This document shows positions 37,335 to 52,300 of a stretch of DNA of 64,000 nucleotides, piece after piece. The notes under the pieces are model-generated. The model was not told the origin of the DNA and ran no database searches. It was given only the letters and a program-made list of their open reading frames with translations. The first letter of the stretch is position 1, and the number at the start of each line of letters is the position of its first letter. The DNA comes from Patagioenas fasciata (Eukaryota > Chordata > Aves > Columbiformes > Columbidae). The stretch lies in NCBI RefSeq assembly GCF_037038585.1, contig NC_092520.1, forward strand, positions 118,961,001 through 119,025,000. The letters are read 5' to 3'. The position numbers were made by a program, and so were the translations under genes.

Positions 37335-40300
37335 CTGTTTTATTAAACAAGAAAATAGTTATGCATCATTAAAAAAGAAGTCCAAGCAGTCTTTGTTCAT
37401 TTGGAACCAGTAATGGTTATTTTTATTTTTGCATTTCATGAGAGGCACGACACTGCTGGTTTCCACTGTCTGACAGAACAGTCCTAGAATCCTGAGCCCC
37501 AATGCACCCTTTGTTACCATTACCTGTTCCTGGCAGACATGCTCGCTGCAGTAACCCTGGCCTTCCACTGATGAGAATAAAACGTTTTTGAATTGATTAT
37601 TCAGGGGTCACAGCCTCAACTAGGATCCATTTAGATGTATTTTGCTTACTAAAGTCAAACTCTGTTTCCCCTGCCTCTTCTGGACAAACACAAAAACCCC
37701 TTATACTACCCTACCATTAAGCTTTCCTTTAACAGAAAGGCAGAACTTGTAAGAAAGTCTCCCTTGCACTATATTTCCCTCAAAAAAACTTAACCATCTG
37801 ATGAAGAAGAAACTATATTTTTAAAATAACTTTGATTAAATTAGCATTTTGCAAAACTGATCAACACATGTGAAAGTCCAAGTTCTAGGACAGTCATCTT
37901 CTAAAGCTTCCAGCAAATCAACTACAAATGCCTTAGGCAATGCCCAAATAGTTCAGTGTAACAGACAGTGTTGTGGCTATTAATCAACCTCAACATGCAA
38001 GTGATAGCCTCAATCAAAAACTTGATTATATTTTCTATACCTCAAGAGGAAACCATCATTGTCTCAGCACATCAGTGTCAGCACAGCCAACTGAGCGGTC
38101 CTGAAGTGCACTGGCGTCGTAGGAATGGGTTATTCCAGATAACTCTGCTCCTACAGTCACCACTGCTCTGCTTCAGCTCAGAACACCACGTGAATGTAAA
38201 TCATGACAGTTCCTTGAATTGGTTTACTTAAACTACGTTTTAAGATTAATATCCTGTTGTTCAGTAAATTTCCAAATAAAAAAGATAAAGATATATCATC
38301 ACAAAGCAAGTAGTTTCCTAGACTGTTGCTTGGACACAGGGTAGACTTCTGCTTGAAGGGACTTGAGAACATCTACTAATTATTTGACAGTTTGGTGTGA
38401 CAGTGATCGGTACCACGGTCACAACAGTTGGATACCTTCTTTCAGCATCCTTCCCTACCAGGATATTACAATTTACATTTTGCAGAGTATTTTATGAAAC
38501 AGAGTAACAATACTAGAAAGTACACCAAAAAAAGCATAGAAGGTCACACCAGAAAGAACATCAGAGCTAAAGAGCACAGACATACCTAGTCCACACAAAT
38601 AGGAAGTCTGCTTAAGTGCACAGCACAGAGCTCTCCTTGTAACACATTGTTTCTTCTAAAGATCTGAGAAAACTCTGGTGGTGCTATTGCTGAAGGGCTT
38701 TTCTATCCTTACTAGAACATCTAGAGTTGTTTATCACATTTATTTCAGAAAACAAACAAACAAACAAAACCAACCAAACAAAAAAAAACCCTGGTGAAAT
38801 TAAGGTTGTTAACAGATTAATATAACAGTTTTTAACTGTAGTTTACAAGTGCAAATGTAGCCACCTGCTTAAAAGCAGATTAATCTCCTGCAAAGTCTGG
38901 CAGAATATGTGTCCTCCTAAGAGCTTTTGTCATTGTTTCTTGACCAAGGATACCTATAATTCTTTCTGAGCACTATACCAACTCTCAAACACAGTAAGAG
39001 CAGCCACCAATGAGGTAAAACAATTTTACAGAACATTCCTGAACCTTCTGATATTAATAAATCTGAAGTTTGTTACTGCCTAAATTATGTCCAAAGAAAT
39101 AAATTTTCTAAAAAAAAAAAATTTATCATGATATTCAGTTATCCATGCACAAATCCAGTATTTATCAGAAATTTTGGAGTTACATTTTATCTAAATAAAG
39201 ACATATATTTCTCAGGAAGCCCAAAGTTCTACTTTTTAATTGAGTGCAGCAACTATTTAATAAGTGAGATAGATTTTACTATGGAACCAGGCTGTAAACA
39301 GAAGTTTTAAATGCAGATGCAGTAAGTAATTTAACATTTGGAACTAAACCCAAACACTACAGATCACCTTCAAGATCAACCCTTACTTCACAGCATGAAG
39401 TACAGCCTGAGTTTTCTGGATGCATCTCAGATGAGTGCATTCATAGTGTTACAATAATAGACACTAGATATTTTAGTGAGGAAAAATATAAATTTTGTTC
39501 GAATAATTTATATCACTTCAGTCTTTGAACAGAGAAAAAGGTCTAGAAGAACCAGTGAATTACCTAGCCAGTATGAGCTTTGTTCTGTACGAAAAACAAT
39601 ATGCTAACCACACTAAAAAAAAGCCACTCCAAGCTCCTCCTTAAAGAGGCCATTTTATGGTAAAATTTGCAGTGATGACTTCTGGGTCAACAGAAAGAGT
39701 CAGTAATATCAGAACACTGCTCAGACTGTAGTTCTAGTATTCTCCAGACTCAGAGAGCCCAATTAAGGCCCACTATGCATCAGATTTCTGCTGGTGCAAT
39801 AGCAAACAAAAGAAACCAAACTTTAGCTGCATTTGAGATGACTTATTACAAGACGACTGTTTTTCAGAAACTGGGTAGCCTTGTTCTGAGTACCTCTGGC
39901 AAACAGAATCAAAAGACAGCAAGGAGCTGCACGGACACTATGTCCCAAAGACACTCCAGTCTTCTTTGAACAGCGCTTGAAAGCAAAGGGCTTGTCACTT
40001 GCTCCTTATCAGGAACACTCTCATTGTTTTCTGGACACTTTCTCAAAACCATTGCCACTCAGAGAAACGGGGACAGCAAGCAAAGTGAAGGTGTGGTGAA
40101 AAGAAGCTACAGCAAAACAAGCTGACAGAAGAAATAGAAAAATGCCTATGAAGGCAGGCATTCTGCAATATCCTACACAGCAAAAAAAGTTGAAATACTC
40201 TCTTTGTCAGAGTTTAATAGACTAGGACATCACAAAGCAGACTTCAGCATAAGACCTGGAGCAGAGCTTTCCCTACTACATTTATAGAACCTGTTTTTAC

Positions 40301-43300
40301 TACTATGGGGAATAACAGTTTCAAGGGCAGATCTTCTATTCTTCAATAGATATGGGAATTTAGTATTCTCTTTCCTAGGACAATTTTTTCCTCTCCAACA
40401 AACAACTTGAGTTTCTAGTAAAACAAAATAAAACAAAACAGGATATTCAGATTTTACTATTCAGAAACCTAAAAAAAAAAAATCATTCAGTACATCAACA
40501 ATACAGCTTGGCCATGAAGTATTCTAGATATTCTGTAACTTTTGCTGCCAATAAAGCAACACACCAGCTTACCTTGGTCCCACTGAAAACATCATTTATA
40601 GTGCTTTGACATCCTTCCACAGCACCATCTCCATTGAACTCCAAAGCAACCACTGGACCTAGAAGACAGGTTCATGTAGAATCATCATTACTATTAAGCT
40701 TGCATTGAAATGGTAGATTTCTCAACCCATAGGGAATTGTGAAGCTTGCAAGAAGCATTTTATGGTTTTTGCTGGAGCAGCCATAATGCGGGATAAAGAA
40801 CTAAAGCACAGCTTCAAAGCACAGTGTTATCTGAGAAGAAAATATCTGCAATTCCATGCTCATTTTTTTTGCAGAGACTCTGGCACAATTCCAGTTTTAC
40901 TTCTTGAAAGGCAGCAATTGCACAAAAACGCTGGGGAGCAGAGGGCACCGTGGAAGTGAGTCAGACTATACTGCTCAAATAGTGAGCCATTGCACAGACA
41001 TCTGGAGTAGGACTGAGTCATTCAGGTTTTTTTGCTTCAGTCTCAAGATAGCAAACTGCCTGATTTTTAGACTTGTTCTCACCCACTATTTGCAGATCCC
41101 CTTTCTCTGGTTTCATTCTGAACACGTTATTTCTTCCCACACGGGTGCAAAATAGCCCTTAAACTAGACTGTCATCTGATAAGTACAATGACTTTTGTCC
41201 TTTTCTTGCAATGAGCATCACAGACCTCTTGTGTTACTATGAAAAAAGCTGCCTGTTGCTACTAAGTTTGGGAGCGCGTATTGAGCTTTAGCGTGTAACA
41301 GATGGCAAGATGTCAGTACTTCTGTGGGAACAGACAAAACCCAATTACAGTCAGATCAATAAAAAGACTTTTGAAATACCAGTTATAAACGGCAATTTAA
41401 CACTTGCCTGCTTTATACACATCTATACTGATTTTCTTCCATATGTATACAGAAACATTGAACATCCAGGTGTTTGAGCAACAATAGTGACAAGTTAGTC
41501 TAAAAGCATGAGCTTGTTTTGACCACCCCAAAGAGATCTGTGTCTACCACTGCTCCTGAGCTATGCTGTTGGACCACTAGAGGGGAGGCAGAACCACAAA
41601 ATACATGTGGAATAGTTCATTTCTGATGCCTTCGGGAGTTTGGGCTGGTTTAAGGCCTGATGAGGCTTCCAAAACTCATCTCAACCGGCTTTACACTACA
41701 CCATTGAAATACAAGTTTCTCCTTCGTTCCTCTTTCTTCTCCAGAAATCTCTAGTGACAGCTAGATTTCTGTATCAAAAAGAAAACACAGACAGACCTTT
41801 TTCAAGCAGTGGAATGAATTCCGGTGCATGCTGCTGGAAAACTCTGTGAGCCTCCTCTGCCTTCATTGAGACTTCTTTAGTCTGTACCAGCTGAAAACCT
41901 TTACCAGTCATCTGTTAATAGAGAAAGAATTCATGTTATAAATGCTTCTAAGGCAGAAAGTTCAGCTCAAATATCCAGATTGCCCTGGAGCAGACCCATT
42001 TTCCCCATACACATCAAGCCACAGAGGAAAGGGACCCTTTTTGCTCTTTTCAAAGACCATTTGCTTTTTCTACATTTCTGTTTATTTTCATTCCATTCAT
42101 CCAGATTTTCTCCTCTGGCCTAGTACACCTAGAGGAGTAAATGTGAATGTTTTTGTTTTATGTTATGGCTCAGGGTTATGGGTTTTTTCCCCACTGTCCC
42201 TCACAAGCTGAAACTAAATGGAGTTATAAGCATTTCAGCATCTGGAGTCAAGCAGTTAGTTCTCATTAGTCTGCAAGGGTTCAGTCAAGCGTTAGCTCAA
42301 ACTCTCATCTATCCACTGCTGAAGTTTTCCATTTTAGAAGAAAAAATTCCAAACTTTCTAACACACACAGCTTTTTACTTCACATCTAATATAAAAGTAA
42401 AAGTATGTAGAGAAGGAGCAACTGTACTTGTGCTTTCAAAGCACCCATTAATCTACAGAGCAGTAAGATTTACACAGAATCTCACTAACTAGTCTTTTAG
42501 CATCTTCTTAAGTCTAATTTCTAAACAACTACTAACACAGGAGAACACATCTATTATCCTCTTTACTGTAGCTATTCCTTCAGCAGGAAAAAAAAAATCC
42601 TTAAGTATCTTTATCTCACTTCACTCAAGCAGATGTTAGTAACTCAATTCCATATAAATTCAATTGGGCAGTGGGGGGGGCAGGGCATGGAAACACTCTA
42701 CAGCTTTCTTTCCTTGCAGTTAAAAACCCAAGGGAAGGAGCTCCATGGCTTGTTTTGTTCGTCATACAACACTGGGCTCAGCAACTTTTGCAGATACCTC
42801 CCAGAAGCTGTAGCTCATGGCTACTGGCGCTCCTCTGCCATCCCTGGCACTCCAGGGTGCTAAAAGCAGCCAGCCACTCCCAGATTGTAGCCCCAGTTTG
42901 GAGTTTCTCCAAACTCTGCCAAGCTTGGGAGCTGCTGCCTCGCAGGGATGAAAGAAAAGCAAAAGAAAAAAAAAGCACCAGCTACTTCAGCTATTTAAGT
43001 AATCGAAGACAGCTGACCAGCCCTGACAAACACTCACTGCCCCTTCCAGAAGAAAAAAATTCCAATACTGGGTGGCAGCGGGGATACAATTTAACATGTT
43101 ATTTTTTTAAAGTGTCTGTTAATACTGGAAAAACTTTCAGGAGAGGCTGTTTTGTTAGCTGTAACTTTCAGGGCAATATGCAAATGAGTTAATTGGCTAT
43201 ATCCCTTTTGCAAGCATTGCCAATCACTCTACATCTGGCCAAGTTCATCAAACACATTGTCATCAGAATGCAGCTTTCATGTGTCGTGATGGAAAAATAC

Positions 43301-46300
43301 ACTGGAACTATCAGAAGGTAGTTGTGCTAGTCACAGGATGTAAAACAACTGTCTGATCAGATGAGCTCCAGCCTCTTTATTACTTTGCTTTAAGGTTTCA
43401 AACAGTGCAGTTGATAGGTAGGGCTCATAGACATACAAAGCCTCTGCCTTCTCCCTTCAAGGAGCACTGAGACTGCCCAGAGGAAAAGTTCAATAAGAAA
43501 TTCAAAAAGCTGAATGCAGGCAAATGTCACTTACCTCATCAATTAACTTCCTGGCATTTGCAGTTGTGTAGTCACCAGCAAAAAACACGACCAAACACGA
43601 TTCATCACTGCTTTTCTGTCTCCGCCCTCGAGTTACTGGTATTATGCTCCTCGTAGCATCGGTAGAAATTCTGACAGCTTTCAGTTCCTCAGAGCTGGGC
43701 AGAGGAACATAGTCTTGTACTACAGCATCCTCAGGCAAAAGGCCCCAATTATTTTCTCCTGACACAGGGGTAAAGTCATGGATGTCGCTCCATGTGTTAT
43801 TGAAGATACTTAGTCCAGCATCTTTAAATTGTAAAGCAAGCTCAGGATAATAGTACTGGAAACATCCAAATTTCATACCTGTGGAGGATTCAATAATGGG
43901 CTGGGTGGCACAGCACAAGAATACCTCCAGCTTTCTACAGTCCCGGGTGCGAAACTGTTGGCAGGCCACTATACATTTACAGTCTTTGCAGTCACGGAAA
44001 AACACGCTGCCTTTTATTGGTCCTAAAAAGATCTGACAGTTTACGCAGTCATCAATAGTGATTGTAGCAGAATGGTCAAATATGTAGATACTACAATTCT
44101 CACAGTCCTGAATGATGAATTGTTGCCCTGCTACTTTTCCAGGCAGTCGACCCACAGTTTCATCTTTAAGTCCAGAAAAAGTGTAATCTTTGGGGTCAAC
44201 CTGAAGGAAGATAAAGAAGAAAAAAGAACATGAAAGTCTTCACATACAGAGAACATTATAATGCTAAATGTCAATTGACTAATATTAATTGAGGTAGCAA
44301 TGAATTGTACAGGATAACCTGCCAAAAAACTCTTCAAAGAGTGATGAAAGATCAGAAGAAGCTCTTTTAGCTAAAGTACTGGAAAGCACAGTATTAAGGT
44401 ACAACAATAAATTGAAACTACACTTCTGAGATGCTCCAGGAAAAAAAAACCCTGACTCAGTTTGCCCTCTAACAAAGAAAAAGGGCCGAGGCAAGTAGCT
44501 TTCTGTGTGGACTCTAAATTGTTTCAACAAGGATAATGGTCCTGAGTACTATCGTAATAACTGTAATAAATTAACTGGCCAACATACTTAAAGATTCATA
44601 AAGCCAGAGATACAAAGTATTTCCTTTTCAAGTAGCTGCCTTGATCTTATTTTACCACACCTCAATACATTGCAAGGAAACCTTGCTGCTTTCAAGCACT
44701 ATCTCTTATATTGTTTGCAAACCACAAAGTACTCGCTTATCTGTGCCACAGCATTATCTCCTGCCAACAACTACCGTATTTTTGTCAGCTATGTGATTGC
44801 TTTAGCTACAACCAACAAGCAAACATGGGCAGTGCTGGTGCAGGGGGCACATTTACAGGTCTCTCCGCCTCTGCGCTCCAGCATCCCCGCACTGGGGAGG
44901 GATGCTGAAGAGCGGCTGTGGCTTTCCCTGGGACTCTCCATCGGGAAGAAGCAACTGAAGAGCCACACAGCACCCAGAATGGTACGTGATACAAGTGGAC
45001 AGCATGAATACTACAGCCCGTGCTGTCATAACTGAAGGAATCTGAGCTGGCTCATTTCTAGATATATACAAGTCTCAAGACAAGGACAATTCCCAGAGTA
45101 AATTCTACTCTGCCCTCTTGTGAAAGCTTATTAAAATAGCACCTAGTAGTATAGAAGTACCTGAATTAGTCTAACACATGACCACTTCACAGACTTGCTA
45201 TTTCATTATCAGACCAAGGGCCCCAAAGTTTGCCGCACCATAATCAGTGTTAATGCATTACAACAGTTCCTGTATAGCTCAATTTGTAAGAAACTCCCTT
45301 TCCTCTTCCCAAGCATTTCAAACATTTGCAGGCGATTGGGAGACCAGAAAAGACAAACTAGTATGAGCGAGTGCCAGACACTCACTAAACCAGCTCCCTA
45401 GGGAGCTTTTTGTCCAGAACAACTAATGGAAGCTGAGTCACTATCAAGTGATAAAATGTACTCCTTTATACACACCATGTTTGACCTCTGGACAGGGAAG
45501 GAGGTTTGCGGCTGATGAATCTTCCAAATAAAATGCAAGTTGAGACAACGAAGATAGTTTCCTAGAAATCTCCCATCAATCATATTTAATACCACTAATG
45601 CACATCCAGGAATGTTAGATGGAAGAATTATGAATAAAATTGGGAGGTTCAATTGATAAGGGACATGGCACAGAGACTCAACCACACAGCATGATTAGGA
45701 TTCAAACCCTCTAAGGTCTTAAGTCTCTTGTAATTTTACATATGCAACCCATATACAAGATATTTATACTCATATTCTCTCATACTCGAGAATATAGGTG
45801 TCAAAATTGCTTTTGGACACCTTCTTCCCAGGCATCTACTACAACATTTATGTATGTGTGTATATATATGGGAGACAGCCTTGCTGCCTTCAAAACTTGG
45901 TATACAGGAACAAGTTACTTCTGTTCTGAATGAGAAGTTCAAAGTTTCTAGAACTTACAGCCTTTTGAAAATTGGCACCTGTCTCCTTCTAAATTCCTGT
46001 GCTCTAAAAAGCTTCTGATGCAGCACTAGTTCTGCTGACAAGGCACCCTTTACAGAGATGTGTGAAACCTCACCTTATTTAGGTCTAGGTGAAAAACACT
46101 GGTCAGTCAGCTAGCCCACAGTTTACAGACTGTTTCAAAATGAGAGTGCTTGAGGAAGAGTAGCAGCTGAATTTCATGATAAAAAGTCAGCTTATTACCA
46201 GTTTCAGGCCCTCAATTTTATTTTCCTGTTCTGAATTAAGAGTTCTGCCGTGACACATCTCTTACTTCTCAATTTGTTCACCACACTAGGGAGTTTGCCA

Positions 46301-49300
46301 ATTTCCTTCAATTTTGCTTTGCCTTTTTCCTTTTAAAGACTGAGAGTATTAGTTGACTAACATCACTGTACAGACTGGAGGAACCAAATGAAATAGTTTT
46401 AACGCTCTTTCCCCCTACAGAGTTATTGCCCCTGGAAGGAGGGGGTAACACAAGACACTGTAGCAGATATGAATGTCTCACTTCCCCTGGGTAAAAGCAA
46501 CACGCCAAAGGAGCATGAAGGCAGAACCATGATTTGAGGATGCATCCAACAGCTGTTAATATGCTCATCACAGAGCTTCATGCTCAGCAGCCACCTTCCT
46601 GCCCCTGACAGCACTAACTGCTGATTAAGCATTGTCTTGGGAATATAGCAAAAAAGCAGGCTAGGAGGACCAAAAACACACAGAAGAAGGTATTATAACA
46701 TCTGCAGCATCACACAACCATAACCTATCTATGGTTATGGAAATCTGTGTAGAGTTCTCTGCCCATTCATCTAGTGCAACTTTTGCTGTGAAGTCTTAAG
46801 TATCTGGCAAATCAGTAAAAAAATCAACTGTTTGATAACTCATCTATTTATCCTTCACATTTTGATAAAACTTCAGAGAACTTTGTCCAAATCCACCCAT
46901 CGCACCCAGACAGATGCTCTACTCTACATCCCTTAATACACTTTTAAATGTAGCCAGGCTGGTATAAGCCCAAATGATGATAGTATTTATAATGGCAACT
47001 CTTAATGCTTTAATCTGAATTTAAAGAGGTTTTGGAGTAGATAAGAGTTTTGCATTAATTGATATGGGCACAGCTCAAAAGTTGAAACCTTCTAACAGAA
47101 GTGCTTTGTGCAAATTCAGGAATTACTCCATAGAGCAACCTAAACCAGATATGATGATGAAAAAGTAATCCCCGCTTACACAATATTCTCCCCCTCAGAG
47201 GTACAGAAGTTTCATCTTTGGTTATCAGCGATGACATCGGCGATAAGTCTGTTACAAAGGACTAGAGAACAAATTGCAAGGAGCAGGAACTTTAAAGGAC
47301 AAAGGAGAGAAGTGAAGGCAATCAAAAGTTTTCCATAGTTGCTTTGAACTCTAGGAAGTTCTGCTGCAATAAGTGCAAAATGTATCAAGCAGCTTTCCTT
47401 CCCACAAACACTTATCTTGCAAGAAGGTCAGATATCAGACGTGAAGGCTGCAGATGACGTACGTCTCTTCAGCCACAATTATCCAGTTTACTGGCACCAA
47501 AACTAAGCACCTCTCATTTGGAAGAAGACTTAGAAGTACTAACAATCACAGCTTTTAGTAGTAACTGTACCTAGAATCACCTAGAATCCCAACAGCTTGT
47601 TGAACTCTTTCTGATATGAGTTCATGTGTTAAAAAGACTGTTTCATTGAGTCCATCAGGAATGGAATTTTACTCAGCAATGATATGCCACCACAAATATG
47701 AGAAGGTATTGCTGTTCTTAATGGATTACAGTTCTCCCCTAGTTACCTCGGCGCAGTCTGCTGAGCAAATAACTATTTGTAAAGTCTTTAAAACACACTA
47801 ACATCTTTAAATATTCTCAAAAAATCATTTCCCACCTCTTCAAATCACAACAGATTGCGGTTCAACTATGGACTTACAGTTGATAACACACGAGCTGGCT
47901 GCTGACCCAGTGACATTAAAAGCTGCAACTATAGGGTAGGCACACAAACTTAAGAGGCTTTACATGCTATTTTTGTCAGTAGGGGAATTAACAGAAGGAA
48001 ATATGCAAGAAAAGTGCATTCCCAAGCCTACACACTTCTGCATATTCATACTTGCATGGGTTTGGTGCCCTTAATTACTGAGTTGCAACATCCTCTAGAG
48101 ACTGTTGAAGTTACCTTTGGCAGATTCGTAGATTCCTAGGCAAGAAGAAAAGGTGCAAAGAGGGCCAGTACATGCAAGTTCCAGTCACTAGCATGCAGTT
48201 TTTCATCCTGGAGTATTTCGTGCGCACCTTGTCTTTAAATATGGCAAATAGAACAGTCTGAAAGCACATTTCATTCTATTCTTTCTAATCTTCCTTCTCT
48301 TCCGAAGTAGCCATAATAGCATAAAACGGTCATTCTCATACTTTTCTGATTGACAAACCATTGCCAAATACTGCAGAAAGGAAAAAAAGAAGAAGGAAGG
48401 AAGCTACTACATGCCTACATCTGACTTAACCGGAAATATTGTTTAATATGAACCTCCTGAGTGTTTCTCAGTTGATAGACTAGTTTTTAGAAATACAGCG
48501 ATAGCTCTTCTCGTGCACTGAGAAGCATAAGGGACGTGCACTGAATCTAAATAGAAAATATTTCATTGTTTAGTTAGAGAGAAAAAAGTGATTTTATTTA
48601 TATTCCAAAATCAAATATGAAGTTGCTATCTAAATGAGATCTACATAGTTCAAAATGCCCACATCAACTCAGACCATTCTAGCAGAATCCTCAAATGTAA
48701 GGTAACTAACAAAAGACTATCTATGATTTATGTAGAAAGTTAAACCTCTGAGGTTTTTTAAACTGTTTGAATATGGCCATCACAGCCCAATACAGCAACA
48801 ATAGCTGTGTGTTTCATACCAAACAAAGCAGTTAAGTTGCAAGGCAACTGACATAAAACAAAACCTTACTTGTTCCTTCTAAAAGGAAAAATCATCTGGG
48901 AAGGAAAGTCCCTCTAAGCTATAAATGCCACTGTGATAGTAACTACTCTAATTCTTCTACTTTGAAGATGAGACAACAGCAAGACAGACTATGCAGCTTT
49001 TTGTGTTTCTTCTGCAGAGAAGGTGACAGCATGTGGGTATATTTGCCATCACAAGACACCAAACCCCAGCTCCTGTCTATGCATGCCTATCTTCAGTTAG
49101 TGCTGTAGCTATCACTCTGGTCATGCATGTAAGCGATGGAAAGGAAAAAGGAAAAAGGAAAAAGGAAAAAGGAAAAAGGAAAAAGGAAAAAGGAAAAAGG
49201 AAAAAGGAAAAAGGAAAAAGGAAAAAGGAAAAAGGAAAAAGGAAAAAGGAAAAAGGAAAAAGGAAAAAGGAAAAAGGAAAAAGGAAAAAGGAAAAAGGAA

Positions 49301-52300
49301 AAAGGAAAAAGGAAAAAGGAAAAAGGAAAAAGGAAAAAGGAAAAAGGAAAAAGGAAAAAGGAAAAAGGAAAAAGGAGCAAAAATAACGCCTTACATTCCA
49401 GGTGGAAACCTCGCTGAATGTGGCTGAGGAGGGCTGAGCACCACCAAGTTCCTCTCCCACTCTTGGTCAGAAGGGGACTACCATGACAGCCCAACAACAT
49501 CAACACATAACAAGTCCCCAGGATGTGGTGCAATAAGAACAGACTCTGTAAAAAACTGTGCTCTACTTATTCACAGAATCACAAAACGTTAGGGATTGGA
49601 AGGGACCTCAGAAGATCATCTAGTTCAATCCCCCTGCCGGAGCAAGAACACCTAGATGAGGTTACACAGGAACGCATCCAGGTGGGTTTTGAATGCCTCC
49701 AGAGAAGGAGACTCCACAACCCCCCTGGGCAGCCTGTTCCTGTGCTCTGTCATCCTCACTGAGAAGTTTCTTCTCATATTTAAGTGGAACCTCCTGTGTT
49801 CCAGTTTGTACCCATTACCCTTGTCTTATCATTGGTTGTCACTGAGAAGAGTCTAGCTCCATCCTCATGACACTCATCCTTTACACATTTGTAAATATAA
49901 ATGAGGTCACCCCTCAGTCTCCTCCAAACTGAAGAGACCCAGCTCCCTCAGCCTTTCCTTGTAAGGGAGATGCTTCACTCCCTTAATCATCTGTGTGGCT
50001 CTGCACTGGACTCTCTCAAGGTGGGCTAAGAGCCTCAGAGCAGCAAGAAACTGAATACTCTGCCTTTTTCCTTCTGTTTTCAAGATAAGCTGATCCTTTG
50101 ATTTTTCTGCTGCACTGCAAGTCATGTTCATACAGTTCTCTGAACCCAAGGGTCAGAAAGCATTACAGAGATCCCAGACAACTTATAATGCAACCTGAAT
50201 TTGATTTTTTGTGTACCTTAAAACCACAGACTTCTGTCCTCACTTAAATGAGGTTACATAGGAATCTAAAAAGGCCCATCAAATTAATATATTTTCCTTA
50301 ATATCAATTCAACTATCTGCATCTTATAATATTTTATATTTAGAGTTTTCTACCACATGGGCCATTTTTGGAACTACTATATGATCACTAGAATATCATC
50401 ATGTTACCCTTTGGCTAGGTCTACACTGGCAGACAGTACCAATTACTCATCTTTTGCCACAGAAACGTAACTAAAATAGACTATACTAGCACTGCTGTCC
50501 TTCAGAAGCAGAAGAAATAGTTTCACTGGAGGAACTCCTCAGGTTCAGAGCTTCTTCCAGCACAGCTGTCAGTTAGCAGTCAGCTTTCTTCACATCCCCA
50601 GTCAGACAAGCGTGCACACGAGTATGCCTACATTTCTCTGCCTACAGTGAGAGTGTCAGCATGGCACTAGTTTACAGGAAGAGAGCTGGAGTGTCTGAGC
50701 AGCAAGGCTTATCCACCTGTAAGAACATACAGAGGACAGCTTACAAGAGCTGCAGACGGTTGCCAAACGTGCTTGCAGGACTCCATGATATAACCAGAAC
50801 TGCATCACTGAGTAGGAGAGCCTACAATGAGAAACACACTCCAACCCAAATGGTGCATTGACGCATTATTAAAAGTAACAAGAAGTAAGCATCAATAGAC
50901 CACTAGCACATCTGTTTATAGAGTTGAGGTATTCTGGGTTCAGAATACAATTCGATGCACTTGATTAACAAAAAGGAGCCTTGACGCTGCAAGTTTTCTG
51001 ACTGACTTCAATCTAACTTTGTGTACAAACACAAACTGTTAAATGAACAAGTATATGTGATGCATCAGAAATGAGAAAGCAACAGACAACAGAATAAAGT
51101 ATCACAGACCATACTTAAAGCTACTACATTAACACTGACTTAGTATCATTTAATACAAACTAGCATCAACAAGTTTAGTGCTCTAAGTGCTCAGTATTCC
51201 TTTACCTAATACCAGGTGTCTCAGTACTGCTTTCTTGGTTTAATGTACTAAGCACATGCCCAAAAGCCCAATGAAAGAGCAAGAGAAATGGGATCAAACA
51301 TCAAAAAGCCATTCTTGAACTGCACAGTACAGAATCAAGCAGCTAATTTGATGGCTTCTGCAGTTCAGCAGCACAGCTCAAATTCAATGATTCTTCTGGT
51401 TTCTAAGAGTCTTCTATAGAAAAGGAGGAAGTTACTGTACATGCAATACATTACATGTTTCTTTTTTCTCTCCAGAGAGATGGATTGTTGGTGCTGTAAT
51501 AGCCTCATCTGTTAGCTTGAACCTACTTCCAGCATGTTAACAGTCATCTCCGTAGCAACAGGGCTGGCTGTTCTCTGAATCAAATGCTCCTATGTCCTGA
51601 CTTTCCTCCTTTTAGTTTTAGAAGTTAGTGCTGTATCAGCAGATTAGGTAAAAAGTCTCATATCAGTTGAGCTTTAACTGATGAAATTTGCTGTAAAATT
51701 AAAATGTGATTTCAAATGCTCATTTAGTAATTTACTTTTGCACAGAGGTAAAATTTGTTCTGCTGCTCTAAAATATGTTTTGCTACAGCCTCCTCCCTGC
51801 GAGAATAGTCTCCATACAAGTAACAGGCTGCCCTTCTCTCTCCAAGTCTACACCACAAATATCCACTAGCAAGTCAAGGAACAAGCCCAACACAGATCAA
51901 CCGTCTTTATCCTCAAGGAACTGATTCCTCCAGGCCATGCGCATGCTCTCTAGCTCATCTCCATCTGAGCTTCTGTCAATCTACTCAGAAGACTTAAGGG
52001 ACACCCTAGAGTAGCGGTGCACACATTTTCACCGGGGGCCACATCAGCCTTGCAGTCGCCTTCAAAGGGCTGAATGTAATTTTAGGACTATTTATACAGG
52101 GCAACTATGAGGCTGGTGTGGCCCTTGGTGAAAATGAGTTTGACACCCTTGGAGCACCTAGCCAAGTTTAAAAAACAAGCAAGCTAAGTACTCAAATAAG
52201 TTCACGCATTTTCTTTTCTATACTTGCAAAATATGGCCTAAAGGTTTAGGGATTCTGTCTGTTAAAACCACATCAATTAAGTTCACGGCCTGCCCCATTT

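Noticed and set aside
49033-49533. Lys/Arg/Gly/Glu-rich and Phe/Leu/Pro/Ser-rich frames of 90-150 codons
   Set aside because: They are translations of the stop-free GGAAAAA array and stop soon outside it.
50385-50640. Possible old DNA transposon beginning near ggctaggtctacactggcag
   Set aside because: The wording is vaguely transposon-like, but no inverted end or target duplication was found, so it was not called.
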